27,210 nt of DNA from UBA3537 sp049889395 (GTDB lineage: Bacteria; Bacteroidota; Bacteroidia; Flavobacteriales; Flavobacteriaceae): contig JBMHDM010000032.1 in assembly GCA_049889395.1 (NCBI GenBank), positions 1 to 27,210 on the forward strand. Direction: 5' to 3'. The notes under the pieces are model-generated. The model ran no database searches, was not told where the DNA came from, and worked only from the letters and a program-made list of their open reading frames with translations. Position numbers and translations under genes: made by a program. Shown piece by piece: positions 9,101 to 16,585 of the stretch. Within the stretch, counting starts at the first letter, position 1, and every line of letters starts with the position of its first letter.

Positions 9101-9626
9101 AAACGGGTATAGCAATCAATTTAATTTCACACATAAAATAAGATCCCAGTGGTTGATTAATTTTCAATCTAATTTGGACAACAACGAATCGATTAGTGAG
9201 AATTTCTCTTTAAGAGATTTTAATTTGGATCAAATTTTATTAACGCCAAAACTGTCATACCTTTTAAATGATAATAAGCGTTTTGATTTATTTTATCAGT
9301 TTCAAAATAAAGAAAATCGACTTCAAAACCAGGAAGTTTTAAACCAACATAACTTTGGGATTGCAGCGGTTTTTAATCAAAATCAAAATTCGGCATTTCG
9401 TGCAGAATTTAATTATTTTTCAAATGAATTTACAGGCAACCCAAGTTCGCCAGTAGCTTATCAAATGATGGAAGGTTTGCAACCTGGTACTAACTTCACC
9501 TGGTCGATTGTTGCTCAAAAAAAATTAACCCAATATTTGGACCTAAATCTGAATTATTTTGGTCGAAAAACCGAAACAAGTCGAGCCATTCATACGGGTT
9601 CAATTCAACTAAAAGCCTATTTTTAG
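6186..9626 (+). CDS. Large predicted outer-membrane beta-barrel protein, SprA-like N-terminal region, function unknown
   Basis: 1146 residues from ATG 6186, which directly precedes a signal peptide (MRLFCVIVLLFGSYCADA, cleaved about residue 18). The in-frame TTG 18 bases earlier would add six residues and fits less well. Residues about 120-230 contain a block (GSISRGVTVGNNQNSVLNSD, then RASIQDANIPLQ and EFDQVFIEAYTDQW) that resembles sequence in the T9SS translocon protein SprA and related flavobacterial proteins. The rest is rich in Asn, Gln, Ser and aromatic residues in alternating patterns and ends in Phe, as expected for a C-terminal barrel strand. EF-hand-like acidic loops occur at 527-532 (DDDNDG) and 833-844 (DYNNNG to E). 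It is much shorter than SprA (over 2,000 residues), so it is not that protein. Export and barrel topology are inference; function is unknown. Confidence 0.6.
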   Translation: MRLFCVIVLLFGSYCADAQEDLNWLMKSKKIAPNSVVILDTVGINPNFFRVLGSNNKLINDSLYEIDYKTATLKLKSSLLISDSLTVEYLKYPEFLTKTYKQIDPSVIVNSNGMMNTIYQLSEPNDRGQKKPFDGLTTSGSISRGVTVGNNQNSVLNSDLDLQISGKLNDRVTLRASIQDANIPLQQSGYSQRLDEFDQVFIEAYTDQWSVRAGDIDLQNNQSYFAEFSKRVQGLLVTSKFQHSNSQTTAFVSGALVRGQFIRSQFIALEGNQGPYKLKGPNNELFVLIVSGSETVFVNGVALTRGANNDYIIDYNAGEITFNPTYPINSEMRITVDYQYSERNYSRFVGYVGGGYSSEKLKFGLSFYNENDLKNQSLQQNLNADQTTILSQAGDDRSLMIAPSAIREEFSENRILYKKEIIGGEEVFVFSNNPDDELYQVNFLLVGDQQGDYVLSSSNAIANIYEYVSPVSGQKQGNYAPIVQLVAPEKLQLAVLNGSYSPSKQTSFDFELVASQNDLNLFSEISDDDNDGIAGRIKWFQSVVESPTGWNVGFASNLDYIHEDFRTIQRLYNPEFNRDWNLENPSSNQIISDLGTQIYNTSELTFSNNKYGQINYEFEHLNFSDNFNGNRHTIKANMNNNDLKFNTNSSVLNSNSIRAKTKFTRSLSELRYDKGAVWPGVKYAMESNEIILRSNNRLDALSQRFSSYEGFVGVGDSTKVFVKFGYIHRVNDSVQNFDMKRVNQSDTYYINSRLIQSKTAELNLYANYRVFNSKTQEQSQQKALNSRVFYNQQLANNMVQWQTVFETNSGRLPQQDFTYVEVEPGQGTFVWFDYNNNGIQEVEEFEIAQFQDQATYIRVLLPNRIFVRTHQNRLSQSLTFDPIQWNNSTQKGQKFWSHFYNLTSFSIDRKDRNNGQDFNLNPFEAESDDQLGLQSNFRTQLFFNRGKQYYTMSYSFSKNKLKNTLSFGAISQNGYSNQFNFTHKIRSQWLINFQSNLDNNESISENFSLRDFNLDQILLTPKLSYLLNDNKRFDLFYQFQNKENRLQNQEVLNQHNFGIAAVFNQNQNSAFRAEFNYFSNEFTGNPSSPVAYQMMEGLQPGTNFTWSIVAQKKLTQYLDLNLNYFGRKTETSRAIHTGSIQLKAYF

Positions 9627-9633
9627 AGCGTTA

Positions 9634-12432
9634 TTATCTTCTAAGGGTAAAATGTGATCGGAATTGTTTTTCCCGGCCGTTCTCATCGTAATATGTTACT
9701 ACAAACCAATAATCGTTTGTTGGCATTAGGGTATTATTATACGTTCCATTCCATCCTGGACTTGTAGTTTTAAACTGTTTTAATAATTTACCGAAGCGGT
9801 CAAATATCGAGATTAGTCCCGTTTGATTTCTAAGGCACTCAATGGACCAAAAATCATTATATCCATCTCCGTTGGGGGTGAAAAACTTTGGGTAATCTAG
9901 AATCGTAACAGATTTCTCGGGCTCATTGCTACAACCTTCAGAATCTCTAACTTTAACAAAGTGTTCTTCACAGCCTACTACATTTTGAAAAATTGAATTA
10001 GTTTGCCAATTCCCACCATCTAATTGGTATTCATAATTTCCACTCCCGCCAGTAACTGTTACCACAATAATTTGATTTGAAGCAAATGGTTCAGAAACAT
10101 TTTCGACCTCTATAGTTAGTGAATTAATAGGGTTGACTTCAATGGTTGCTGTAGAAATATTGGCACACTGGTTTGGATCAGGTGTAAATGTGTAAGTTGT
10201 TGTCGCCAAATTATTTGGTGCAGGGGACCAACTGCCTGTGATGCCTTCGTTGGATACTGTGGGTAGGACTCCAATGGTTTCCCCAATACAAATATCATCA
10301 ATTTGAAATGTAGGTATAGTTTGTTGAAGAAAAGAAATTATAATTGTTGCCTGTGTCTCACAATTGGAAGTGTTATCGGGAGTAAAGGTGTAAGTTTCTG
10401 ATGTTGTATTATTAATAACTGCTGGAGCCCATGTCCCTGAAATTCCATTCTGAGAGGTAGATGGTAATGTAGGAACTGTCTCGCCTTCGCAAAGGGGGCC
10501 AATAGTATCAAAAACAGGAACATTTAATGGATTTACAATTACAGTTTGTGTGACGGTTAATGCACATTGACCAGCGTCAGGCGTGAAAGTATAGGTTGTT
10601 GTATTGGTGGAATCAAATGCTGGAGACCAGCTTCCTGTTATATTTTCATTGGAAACAGCCGGCAGAGTGATAGCTGTATTTTCACAAATAGAGTTTTGAA
10701 TTGAAAATGTAGGAGTCACTTGAGGTGTGATATTAACAGTCATGGTTGTTGTATCTGCACATTGTCCATTGTCTGGGTTAAATGTATAGGTTGTAGAGGT
10801 GTTGGGGTTGAAAGATGGCGACCAACTACCAGTTATATTATTGTTAGAAGTAGTCGGAAGGGTAATAGTTTCACCCTCACAAACATCGGTTATAGGCGTA
10901 AAATCTGGGATTGTAAGTGGTGTAATTCCAATTGTTAGGGTTGTCGTTGTTGCACATTGTCCTACGTCAGGAGTAAAAGTGTAAGTCGTAGTCATATTAG
11001 GATTAAAAGCGGGAGACCAACTTCCTGTAATACCCTCATTTGAAGTCGTAGGAATAGTAACATTTGTACCAATACAGACATCTGCAATAGGAGAAAAATC
11101 AGGTGTAGTTTCGGGAATTATTGTTATGGTAAGGGTCGTTGCGTTGGCGCATTGTCCAGCATCTGGCGTGAAAGTGTAAGTCGTAGTCGTACTGGGATCA
11201 AAAGCGGGAGACCAACTTCCTGTTATACCATTATTATCCGTATTAATCAATGGGTTTGGACTATTAATACAGATCGATCCAATATTATCAAAATTTGGGT
11301 CTACTGTTTGTAGAACCGTAACAACTAAATCACTTGAACTGGCACATTGCCCAGCATCTGGAGTAAAGGTATAAGTTTGTGAATTGTTGGAATCAAAGTT
11401 TGGCATCCATGTCCCAGAAATGCCATTTAAATCAGTTTGTGGAAGCGGATTTGGATCTCCAACACAAATGGGCTGTATCGGATCAAAAGCTGTTACTGTT
11501 GTTGGATTAACAGTAATATCAACAGATTCTGTCCTTATTTCACCACACTCATCTTCTATAGTTACTGTATAAGTAGTCGTAGCGGTAGGAGAAAACGTTG
11601 GCATTGGGCTATTGATGTCGCTGACACCAGTAACTGGAGACCATGTGTAGGTATCCCCACTAGGAACACTTGCGTCAATCTCGACAGATTCTCCAGCGCA
11701 AATGGTTTGATCTTGCAGGATTAAGTTATCAACAAATGAAATACTGTTGAAACAAACTTGATGTAGATTAGAACTTCCACCTGTAGATCCAACGAAACCA
11801 AAATAAACTGTATCATCACCACCAAAAATAGTATTCTTTATATCCCTAACAAGAGAAAGACGTAATTCACAATCAAAAAATACTTCAAAGGTTTGAGTTG
11901 ATGCGGTCCAAACAATTTTTATGTTGTGATCTTGTCCATCTTCCATGTTTGTGGTTGTACTGGTAGGAGTTACAGGACCTACTAAATTATTGACATTTGA
12001 ATGGTAAGCGTTACCGTTAATCATTATAGCGATATGATCATAAACGGGGTCATTATTTGGGGCTGTATTTTGCCATGTATCGAATTCAACGATAAGTGAA
12101 TTTCCAATACCTTCATACCCAACACCACCTCCAGAACCCCCAACAACTGCATTAGAGGTTGTTTTAAAAACCAAGGCCATTCCATCGGCACCATTAGCAT
12201 CATTTGATCCAAAGTTGTTTTTGTAATCTATAGTGAAATCGTTAGCGAAATTAATGGGGTTATCATACCAAACGCCCCCAACCTGCCATTGGACGTTTTG
12301 AGTAATAACATAGCAGTTATTCCCTATTGAAGTAGCATCACCAATAAGTTCTGCATTAAGTTGAGCACACAACTTTGTTGAAAAAAACAAAACTAGGAGA
12401 ACGGGAAAACATTTTTGAGTTAGATTTTTCAA
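9634..12432 (-). CDS. T9SS type B sorting-domain protein with L-type lectin-like domain and seven tandem repeats
   Basis: A secreted surface protein. There is no ATG before a conserved domain. TTG at 12432 gives MKNLTQKCFPVLLVLFF, a compact signal peptide ending KLCAQ; a TTG at 12474 would add 14 residues. Numbered from 12432 (932 residues): about 25-236 resembles a legume-lectin fold (GADGMALVF, NSLIVEFDTWQN); 237-310 is an Ig/PKD-like domain; 311-769 is seven repeats of about 65 residues with the core ITGSWSPAF...TYTFTPDAGQC; about 770-847 another beta domain; 848-932 a C-terminal sorting domain with FFTPNGDGYNDFW, typical of gliding-associated CHU_C domains recognised by T9SS. It may be an adhesin or polysaccharide-binding protein; the ligand is unknown. 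It converges with the outer-membrane protein gene seven bases away. Confidence 0.85.
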   Translation of the reverse strand: MKNLTQKCFPVLLVLFFSTKLCAQLNAELIGDATSIGNNCYVITQNVQWQVGGVWYDNPINFANDFTIDYKNNFGSNDANGADGMALVFKTTSNAVVGGSGGGVGYEGIGNSLIVEFDTWQNTAPNNDPVYDHIAIMINGNAYHSNVNNLVGPVTPTSTTTNMEDGQDHNIKIVWTASTQTFEVFFDCELRLSLVRDIKNTIFGGDDTVYFGFVGSTGGSSNLHQVCFNSISFVDNLILQDQTICAGESVEIDASVPSGDTYTWSPVTGVSDINSPMPTFSPTATTTYTVTIEDECGEIRTESVDITVNPTTVTAFDPIQPICVGDPNPLPQTDLNGISGTWMPNFDSNNSQTYTFTPDAGQCASSSDLVVTVLQTVDPNFDNIGSICINSPNPLINTDNNGITGSWSPAFDPSTTTTYTFTPDAGQCANATTLTITIIPETTPDFSPIADVCIGTNVTIPTTSNEGITGSWSPAFNPNMTTTYTFTPDVGQCATTTTLTIGITPLTIPDFTPITDVCEGETITLPTTSNNNITGSWSPSFNPNTSTTYTFNPDNGQCADTTTMTVNITPQVTPTFSIQNSICENTAITLPAVSNENITGSWSPAFDSTNTTTYTFTPDAGQCALTVTQTVIVNPLNVPVFDTIGPLCEGETVPTLPSTSQNGISGTWAPAVINNTTSETYTFTPDNTSNCETQATIIISFLQQTIPTFQIDDICIGETIGVLPTVSNEGITGSWSPAPNNLATTTYTFTPDPNQCANISTATIEVNPINSLTIEVENVSEPFASNQIIVVTVTGGSGNYEYQLDGGNWQTNSIFQNVVGCEEHFVKVRDSEGCSNEPEKSVTILDYPKFFTPNGDGYNDFWSIECLRNQTGLISIFDRFGKLLKQFKTTSPGWNGTYNNTLMPTNDYWFVVTYYDENGREKQFRSHFTLRR
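10126..11502 (-). repeat. Seven tandem coding repeats of about 195 bp
   Basis: Seven consecutive units of 65-68 codons encode beta-rich modules, each with a Cys near residue 12 and one near residue 52, suggesting a possible disulfide per module. Neighbouring units are also similar at DNA level: the segment beginning gtgtaagtcgtagtc at 10979 recurs at 11174, exactly 195 bases away, and both continue with nearly the same sequence through gcgggagaccaacttcctgt. This points to unit duplication and possible copy-number change. Confidence 0.9.
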
Positions 12433-12481
12433 AGTAAAGTAAAATTGTTTTAATTGGTTGTTTATGTAGCTCAAATCGTAA

Positions 12482-12489
12482 CAAATCTA
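12482..12489 (-). promoter_or_regulatory. Possible -7 promoter element of the lectin-repeat gene
   Basis: On the minus strand this reads TAGATTTG, matching TAnnTTTG. No TTG lies at the expected 17-23 base distance upstream, so the match is partial. If real, transcription starts near 12476, making the TTG at 12474 an unlikely translation start and favouring 12432. Confidence 0.35.
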
Positions 12490-12607
12490 ATATATAATTT
12501 ACAAACGAATCGACCGTCAAAAAAAACAATACAATTACCATACAAAACTGGAAATCAACAAAAAGGAAGTTATAATTGATTAGTTATGCGGTAAAATTAT
12601 TGTAGAA

Positions 12608-14149
12608 TTAACAATTTTTCAGCCAATTTCTTGTTGAAACGTGTTTGTCAATAAGATTATTCAGCTCTAAAACAGAGACTCTTTCCTGTCTCATATCGTC
12701 TCTAAATCTTATGGTAACGGTTTGATTTACAAGAGTTTCGTGGTCTACAGTAATACAATAAGGGGTTCCAATGGCATCCTGTCTGCGGTACCGTCTTCCT
12801 ACAGCATCTTTTTCATCATAGACTACATTAAACTGCCATTGAAGATCTCTTTGTATTTGTTTTGCAATTTCTGGCAGACCGTCTTTTTTGACCAAAGGTA
12901 AAATCGCTGCTTTGTAGGGTGCTAAAACTGCAGGAAGTTTTAAAACGGTTCGAGTGGTGTTGTTTTCTAAAGTTTCTTCTTTTAAACTATTGGAAAATAC
13001 TGCTAAAAACATACGATCCAGTCCGATTGAGGTTTCTAAGACATACGGAACATAATTTTTATTTTCTTCTGGGTCAAAAAATTGTAATTTTTTTCCAGCA
13101 TATTGTTCGTGTTGGCTTAGGTCAAAATCAGTCCTTGAATGAATACCTTCTAATTCTTTAAAACCAAAAGGAAATTTGAATTCAATATCGGCTGCAGCAT
13201 CGGCATAATGCGCTAATTTTTCATGATCGTGAAAACGATAATTTTCTTGGCCCATACCCAGTGACAAATGCCATTTTAATCTGGCTTCTTTCCAATGTTC
13301 ATACCATTTTGCTTGGGTTCCTGGTTTGATGAAAAATTGCATTTCCATTTGTTCAAATTCGCGCATTCTAAAAATAAATTGTCTGGCTACGATTTCATTT
13401 CTAAAAGCTTTTCCAGTTTGAGCAATTCCAAAGGGAATTTTCATCCGTCCAGTTTTTTGGACATTCAAAAAGTTGACAAATATACCCTGTGCTGTCTCGG
13501 GTCGAAGGTATAAATCCATGGCATTTTCTGCAGATGCCCCTAATTTGGTGCCAAACATTAAATTAAATTGTTTGACATCCGTCCAGTTTCGACTACCACT
13601 TACGGGGTCTGCAATTTCCAATTCTTCAATTAGGGCTTTGACGTCAGATAAATGTTCACGCTCCAGCGATTGACCAAGACGTTTTAAAATGGTGTCAATT
13701 TTATTTTGATATTCAAGAACGCGGGCATTGGTCGATAAAAATTCTTTTTTGTTAAAGGCGTCTCCAAAGCGTTTGTTAGCTTTTTTGACTTCCTTTTCAA
13801 TTTTTTGCTCAATTTTGGCGCAATAATCTTCAACTAAAACATCGGCTCTGTACCGTTTTTTCGAATCCTTATTATCAATTAAAGGGTCATTAAAAGCATC
13901 AACATGTCCAGATGCTTTCCAGGTCGTGGGGTGCATAAATATTGCGGCATCCAAGCCTACAATGTTGCTGTTCATTTGAACCATAGCTTTCCACCAATAA
14001 TCTCTAATATTTTTTTTGAGTTCAACGCCATTTTGGCCGTAATCGTAAACGGCACTTAAGCCGTCGTATATTTCACTACTTTGAAACACAAAACCGTATT
14101 CTTTAGCGTGTGAAATAACTTTTTTAAAATTCTCTTCTGGATTCTTCAT
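12608..14149 (-). CDS. glyS: Glycine--tRNA ligase, single-chain dimeric type
   Basis: Charges tRNA-Gly with glycine in the cytoplasm. The 513-residue protein is the alpha2 class IIa type rather than the separate alpha and beta chains of many bacteria. RPETAQG (216-222), motif 2 residues FRNE (249-252) and RMREFEQMEMQ (261-271), and motif 3 GLDR (376-379) are visible. The anticodon-binding domain follows from about 405 (LPAVLAPYKAAILPL). ATG 14149 is chosen over an in-frame TTG at 14197, because MKNPEENFKKVISHAKEYGF is the standard N-terminus and the 16 extra residues are not family-like. The start diverges from comF with 95 bases between. Confidence 0.96.
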   Translation of the reverse strand: MKNPEENFKKVISHAKEYGFVFQSSEIYDGLSAVYDYGQNGVELKKNIRDYWWKAMVQMNSNIVGLDAAIFMHPTTWKASGHVDAFNDPLIDNKDSKKRYRADVLVEDYCAKIEQKIEKEVKKANKRFGDAFNKKEFLSTNARVLEYQNKIDTILKRLGQSLEREHLSDVKALIEELEIADPVSGSRNWTDVKQFNLMFGTKLGASAENAMDLYLRPETAQGIFVNFLNVQKTGRMKIPFGIAQTGKAFRNEIVARQFIFRMREFEQMEMQFFIKPGTQAKWYEHWKEARLKWHLSLGMGQENYRFHDHEKLAHYADAAADIEFKFPFGFKELEGIHSRTDFDLSQHEQYAGKKLQFFDPEENKNYVPYVLETSIGLDRMFLAVFSNSLKEETLENNTTRTVLKLPAVLAPYKAAILPLVKKDGLPEIAKQIQRDLQWQFNVVYDEKDAVGRRYRRQDAIGTPYCITVDHETLVNQTVTIRFRDDMRQERVSVLELNNLIDKHVSTRNWLKNC

Positions 14150-14244
14150 GCCACAAAAATAGAAAACCACTTTAAAATATGGCTTATGATAACACAAAAT
14201 CTAATTTTTTTTTAACTTTAATAACCCCATCAATTTACCGTGTC

Positions 14245-14934
14245 ATGTTTAAACTTATTTCCGATTTATTTTTCCCGCTTTTATGTCAAGCTTGTGAGAA
14301 GGTTCTTGGCGACAATGAAATTGTGATTTGTACAACTTGTCGCCATCATCTACCGATAGTCCCGGCGAGAATTAAGGCTTCTGACTTGCAAATTGAATTT
14401 TTGGAAGGTGTTCAAATTAAAACATTTTTTGCCTTATTTTATTTTAAAAAGAGTAGTCTTGTTCAAAAATTACTTCACAATTTAAAGTATAACAATCAGG
14501 AAATAATTGGCACTGTTTTGGGCGAATGGTTAGGTGCACAACTAAAAGGGCATAGTTCATATCAATATGTTGATAAAGTACTTCCAGTGCCATTACATTC
14601 AAAACGGTTGAGGCAAAGGGGCTACAATCAAGTAATGGCATTTGCAAAAGCCATTGCTCTGGCATTAAATTACTCATGTGATGAAACTGTTTTAAAAAAA
14701 GTACAAAACACAAAAACACAAGTATTTCAGTCCAAATCAGATCGCTGGAAATCTGTACAACACAGTTTTGAATTGACTAATCCTGAAGTTGTTTTTCGCA
14801 AGAATATTTTGCTTGTAGATGATATTATCACAACTGGAGCGACTCTAAACGCTTGTGCCAAAGTGCTTTTGGAGGCGCGTCCTAAATCCATTTCAGTGGT
14901 TTGCATTGCAATTCCAGCAACAGTGTTTCGTTAG
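14245..14934 (+). CDS. comF: ComF family phosphoribosyltransferase-like protein
   Basis: 229 residues from ATG 14245. An upstream in-frame ATG at 14179 would add 22 residues that do not resemble the family, which usually starts a few residues before LFFP. A zinc-finger-like CxxC pair is at C14/C17 and C29/C32. The phosphoribosyltransferase domain follows, with the PRPP-binding loop LVDDIITTGAT at 190-200 and the HSKRLRQRGYNQ block at 118-129. ComF takes part in handling of incoming single-stranded DNA during natural transformation in competent bacteria; its exact role is poorly known, and its presence does not show that this organism is competent. The Ig-like lipoprotein gene follows 43 bases later and may be cotranscribed. 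Confidence 0.9.
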   Translation: MFKLISDLFFPLLCQACEKVLGDNEIVICTTCRHHLPIVPARIKASDLQIEFLEGVQIKTFFALFYFKKSSLVQKLLHNLKYNNQEIIGTVLGEWLGAQLKGHSSYQYVDKVLPVPLHSKRLRQRGYNQVMAFAKAIALALNYSCDETVLKKVQNTKTQVFQSKSDRWKSVQHSFELTNPEVVFRKNILLVDDIITTGATLNACAKVLLEARPKSISVVCIAIPATVFR

Positions 14935-14977
14935 AATTAAAATAAATCGTTTCTTTGTGACAGGTAACGAAAAATCT

Positions 14978-16585
14978 ATGCTAAAATTAAGCTTTAAGGT
15001 TATTTTTTTAGGAGTAATGACTTCGATTTTTTTTGACTGTGCCAACAGAGGTACTGCAAGTGGTGGAGAAAAAGATGTTACCCCACCAGTCATTATAAAA
15101 GAAGAACCTGAAAATTTTTCTACAAACTTTTCCGCAAACGAAATAAAAATATATTTCGATGAGTATATTAAGCTAAAAAATATCCAAAAGCAGCTTATTG
15201 TGTCTCCCCCCATGGACCCAGAACCAGAGATCACGCCTTTGAGTACAGCTAGTAAGTACATTACAATAAAAATTTATGATACGCTACAACCCAATACCAC
15301 GTATGCCTTCAATTTTGGTGAAAGCATAGAGGACAATAATGAGGGAAATGTATTTCCATTCTACCGATATGTGTTTTCTACCGGGTCAACTATAGATTCA
15401 CTATCAGCAAAAGGTTTAGTTCTAGATGCTCTTGAACGTGAAAATCCCGAAAGAATTTCTGTGATGCTTCATGAAATAGATTCGACCTATACCGATTCCA
15501 TAATTTTTAAACAAAAACCCAAATACATTGGGGTAACAGATAGTCTATCACAGTTTACTATAGAAAATATTAAAGAAGGTCAGTATCTTTTAACCGCATT
15601 GAAAGAAGAAAATACCAATTATACTTATCAATCCAAACGAGATAAGATGGCCTACAGAAGTACATTTATCTCAGTACCCTCAGATACAGCCTATGTCTTA
15701 AAGTTATTCAAACAACAGCCCGATTTTAAATTTGTTCGCGCTCGCCAACTCGCCAAAACTAGAATAGGATTTGGGTATGAAGGCGATCCCAGTCAAATGC
15801 AAATCAATTTACTGTCAAAACCCAATGATTCTTTTACTTACGTCATAGCCAAAGCGCCCAAGACAGACACCTTAAATTATTGGTTTAAGCCCAAAAAAAT
15901 AGAATTAGATTCATTGCGATTTGAAGTATCTAGCCCAGTTCAAAATGACACAGTGACCGTTAGAATTAAAAATATGGATTCTGATTCATTGAATATCCAA
16001 AAATTGTCCTCTACCTTAAAGTTAAATGAACAGTTTGAATTTAAATCTAACATTCCGTTAAAGTCTGTTGATCCAACAAAAGTTAAGGTTATGAATCAAG
16101 ATTCACTTTGGTTAGAAAACGTTCTTTCATTAGACCCGCTAGATCAAACTAAGGCCAGTCTAAAATTTGACCTAGAGGAAAATAACAATTACCAAATTAC
16201 AGTGCTACCGGGAGCTTTTACAGATTTTTATAATACATCTAATGATACCTTAAATGTTAAGGTCAATACCAAACTTATATCCTCTTATGGCGATCTTCGA
16301 CTTAATATCAAAAATGCAAATTACCCCTTGATTATTCAATTGATCACTAAAAATGGTGATGTTAAAGCGGAACAAATCGCCCAGGCTCCAGGACCTGTAG
16401 ATTTCATTTACCTTGAACCAGGGAATTATTTTTTGAGAGTTATTTATGATACCAATAATAACGGACAATACGACCCTGGACACTTTCTCAAAAAAATACA
16501 ACCAGAGCGCGTCAGCTATGCCGAAGATCTTATAGAAGTTCGTTCCGACTGGTCACAGATTGTTGATTTTACATTAGAAGACTAA
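14978..16585 (+). CDS. Ig-like (Big_5/SbsA type) domain lipoprotein
   Basis: 535 residues from ATG 14978. A longer frame opening at TTG 14855 runs inside comF and lacks a signal peptide. Residues 1-20 are a hydrophobic signal followed by C21 and ANRGTASGG, as in flavobacterial lipoproteins, but the residues before the Cys are FFD, a poor lipobox. Residues about 33-135 match a bacterial Ig-like domain (TPPVI, then YFDEYIKL and LQPNTTYAFNFG). The middle is beta-rich without a recognised domain. Near the C-terminus a DTNNNGQYD loop (491-499) resembles a calcium-binding loop. It is probably an exposed or periplasmic envelope protein; function is unknown. Its TAA stop overlaps the sdhB stop on the other strand. 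Confidence 0.75.
   Translation: MLKLSFKVIFLGVMTSIFFDCANRGTASGGEKDVTPPVIIKEEPENFSTNFSANEIKIYFDEYIKLKNIQKQLIVSPPMDPEPEITPLSTASKYITIKIYDTLQPNTTYAFNFGESIEDNNEGNVFPFYRYVFSTGSTIDSLSAKGLVLDALERENPERISVMLHEIDSTYTDSIIFKQKPKYIGVTDSLSQFTIENIKEGQYLLTALKEENTNYTYQSKRDKMAYRSTFISVPSDTAYVLKLFKQQPDFKFVRARQLAKTRIGFGYEGDPSQMQINLLSKPNDSFTYVIAKAPKTDTLNYWFKPKKIELDSLRFEVSSPVQNDTVTVRIKNMDSDSLNIQKLSSTLKLNEQFEFKSNIPLKSVDPTKVKVMNQDSLWLENVLSLDPLDQTKASLKFDLEENNNYQITVLPGAFTDFYNTSNDTLNVKVNTKLISSYGDLRLNIKNANYPLIIQLITKNGDVKAEQIAQAPGPVDFIYLEPGNYFLRVIYDTNNNGQYDPGHFLKKIQPERVSYAEDLIEVRSDWSQIVDFTLED

Noticed and set aside
10126..11502. Possible CRISPR or non-coding satellite array
   Set aside because: Unit size is about 195 bases, units keep one open frame and differ mostly by coding-compatible substitutions, and there are no short direct repeats with unique spacers.
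10720..11724. Open frames on the plus strand within the lectin-repeat gene
   Set aside because: They mirror the repeats in the opposite strand, have Cys/Val/Gly-rich unnatural composition, and no start context. They are antisense shadows.
12475..12607. Search for a tRNA or small RNA in the gap between glyS and the lectin-repeat gene
   Set aside because: The stretch is AT-rich, with no cloverleaf, no stable hairpin and no T run suggesting a terminator.
14154..14161. TATTTTTG on the minus strand as a glyS promoter element
   Set aside because: No TTG lies at 17-23 bases upstream and the transcription start would fall on the ATG, so I do not list it.
14150..14197. A 16-residue upstream extension of glyS from TTG
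   Set aside because: It does not resemble glycyl-tRNA synthetase N-termini, and ATG 14149 gives the conserved start.
14179..14244. An upstream ATG for comF
   Set aside because: The 22 extra residues precede the normal ComF start and have no family similarity.
14855..14977. A TTG-started N-terminal extension of the Ig-like lipoprotein, overlapping comF
   Set aside because: The extra 41 residues lie inside comF in another frame and would bury the signal peptide that begins at ATG 14978.
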